Below, one piece after another: positions 63,575 to 64,000 of a stretch of 64,000 nucleotides of DNA. A model generated the notes under the pieces. That model ran no database searches, was not told the origin of the DNA, and saw nothing but the letters and a program-made list of their open reading frames with translations. A program made the position numbers and the translations under genes. Positions within the stretch are counted from its first letter, which is position 1. Each line of letters begins with the position of its first letter. Source of the DNA: Plazaster borealis (Eukaryota; Echinodermata; Asteroidea; Forcipulatida; Labidiasteridae); contig CM037476.1 in NCBI GenBank assembly GCA_021014325.1, forward strand, positions 16,156,827 through 16,220,826, written 5' to 3'.

Positions 63575-64000
63575 ATTAAAAGTTGCATTACCTGATTTTT
63601 CTTCTGGAAAAAAAAAGATCTTTTGAATAGTGCCATCATAGAAGGTTTTTCTCGCTATTTTCTTGTGACTCCGTTAACCGATTGAGCTTAAACTTTCACA
63701 GAAGTTTTTATTTCATGTGTATGTTGGGTCACATAAAGTGTGAATACAGGGCCCAAATTCATGGCTCTGCTTAACGCGGAATTCTGCGCTTACGGAGCCC
63801 TTGAGTGCGTTTTGGCGGCTGTAACCAATAACTGTTTCGGACGTCATAACCGAAACGGTAACCGAGCTCACAACTCGGTTATCGTTCAGTCTGAACAGCA
63901 GAACCAACGACCAACAACCGAACCGGTTATTGGTTGGGGTCGCCAAAACGCACTCCTAGTAGCACACATTTCTATGATACGTAAGCGCAGAATTCCGCGG
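63575..64000. repeat. MITE fragments at the right edge
   Basis: 63575-63745 resembles the family A-prime interior. From about 63748 an inverted element with AATTCTGCGCTTACGGAGC begins; its mirrored end, ACGTAAGCGCAGAATTCCGC, lies at about 63979-63998. Confidence 0.55.

Overview
This is a eukaryotic nuclear window, almost certainly from an echinoderm and probably a sea star. Genes are split into many short exons bounded by GT/AG introns. Two sea-urchin-egg-lectin (SUEL/Gal_Lectin) domains are encoded, and introns and intergenic DNA are packed with small TTAA-flanked inverted-repeat elements, tRNA-derived SINEs and CR1-like LINE tails. The exact species cannot be read from the sequence. No bacterial or viral gene, operon or CRISPR array is present.

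Layout: (1) 1-23,110 holds the 3' part of a plus-strand orthologue of LDLRAP1/ARH, a clathrin adaptor for LDL-receptor-family cargo. Seven coding exons run from 3,494 to the stop at 22,501, starting inside the PTB domain; the N-terminal exons lie upstream of the window. Its first visible intron is 13.2 kb and carries a ~200-bp tandem satellite, LINE fragments, a foldback element and many MITEs. (2) 23,110-35,290 is intergenic and repeat-rich, with a 67-bp minisatellite at 28.03-28.49 kb. (3) From 35,293 to the right edge runs a second plus-strand gene, not recognised as a named family. It encodes a secreted or membrane protein with signal peptide, two SUEL lectin domains, an acidic/Gly-Ser linker containing a tandemly duplicated exon, an unrecognised repetitive beta-rich module region, and two tandem fibrinogen-like domains of the contactin-associated-protein (Caspr/neurexin-IV) type. 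The 21 exons assembled here give about 1,015 residues, and the gene continues past 64,000.

The most striking property of the second gene is that all 20 internal junctions, plus the last donor, are phase 1 and every internal exon is a multiple of three. Each domain or module is therefore a symmetric, shuffle-ready and skippable cassette. Local evidence of that process is visible: an exon-plus-intron tandem duplication (46.4/48.2 kb), two fibrinogen-like domains with a matching 294-bp exon, and an exon-like segment at 58.77 kb into which a MITE has inserted, supplying a stop codon.

The repeat landscape is highly structured. Several MITE families share the outer motif TTTGGTAATT and a TTAA target. 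Nested insertions allow relative dating, including one MITE whose removal restores the reading frame of the LINE it interrupts, and one whose unoccupied relative lies 0.8 kb away. Most open frames longer than 60 codons in this window are fortuitous translations of these repeats, not genes. Exon structures were assembled by eye from splice signals, frame and family resemblance; no search or transcript data were available.
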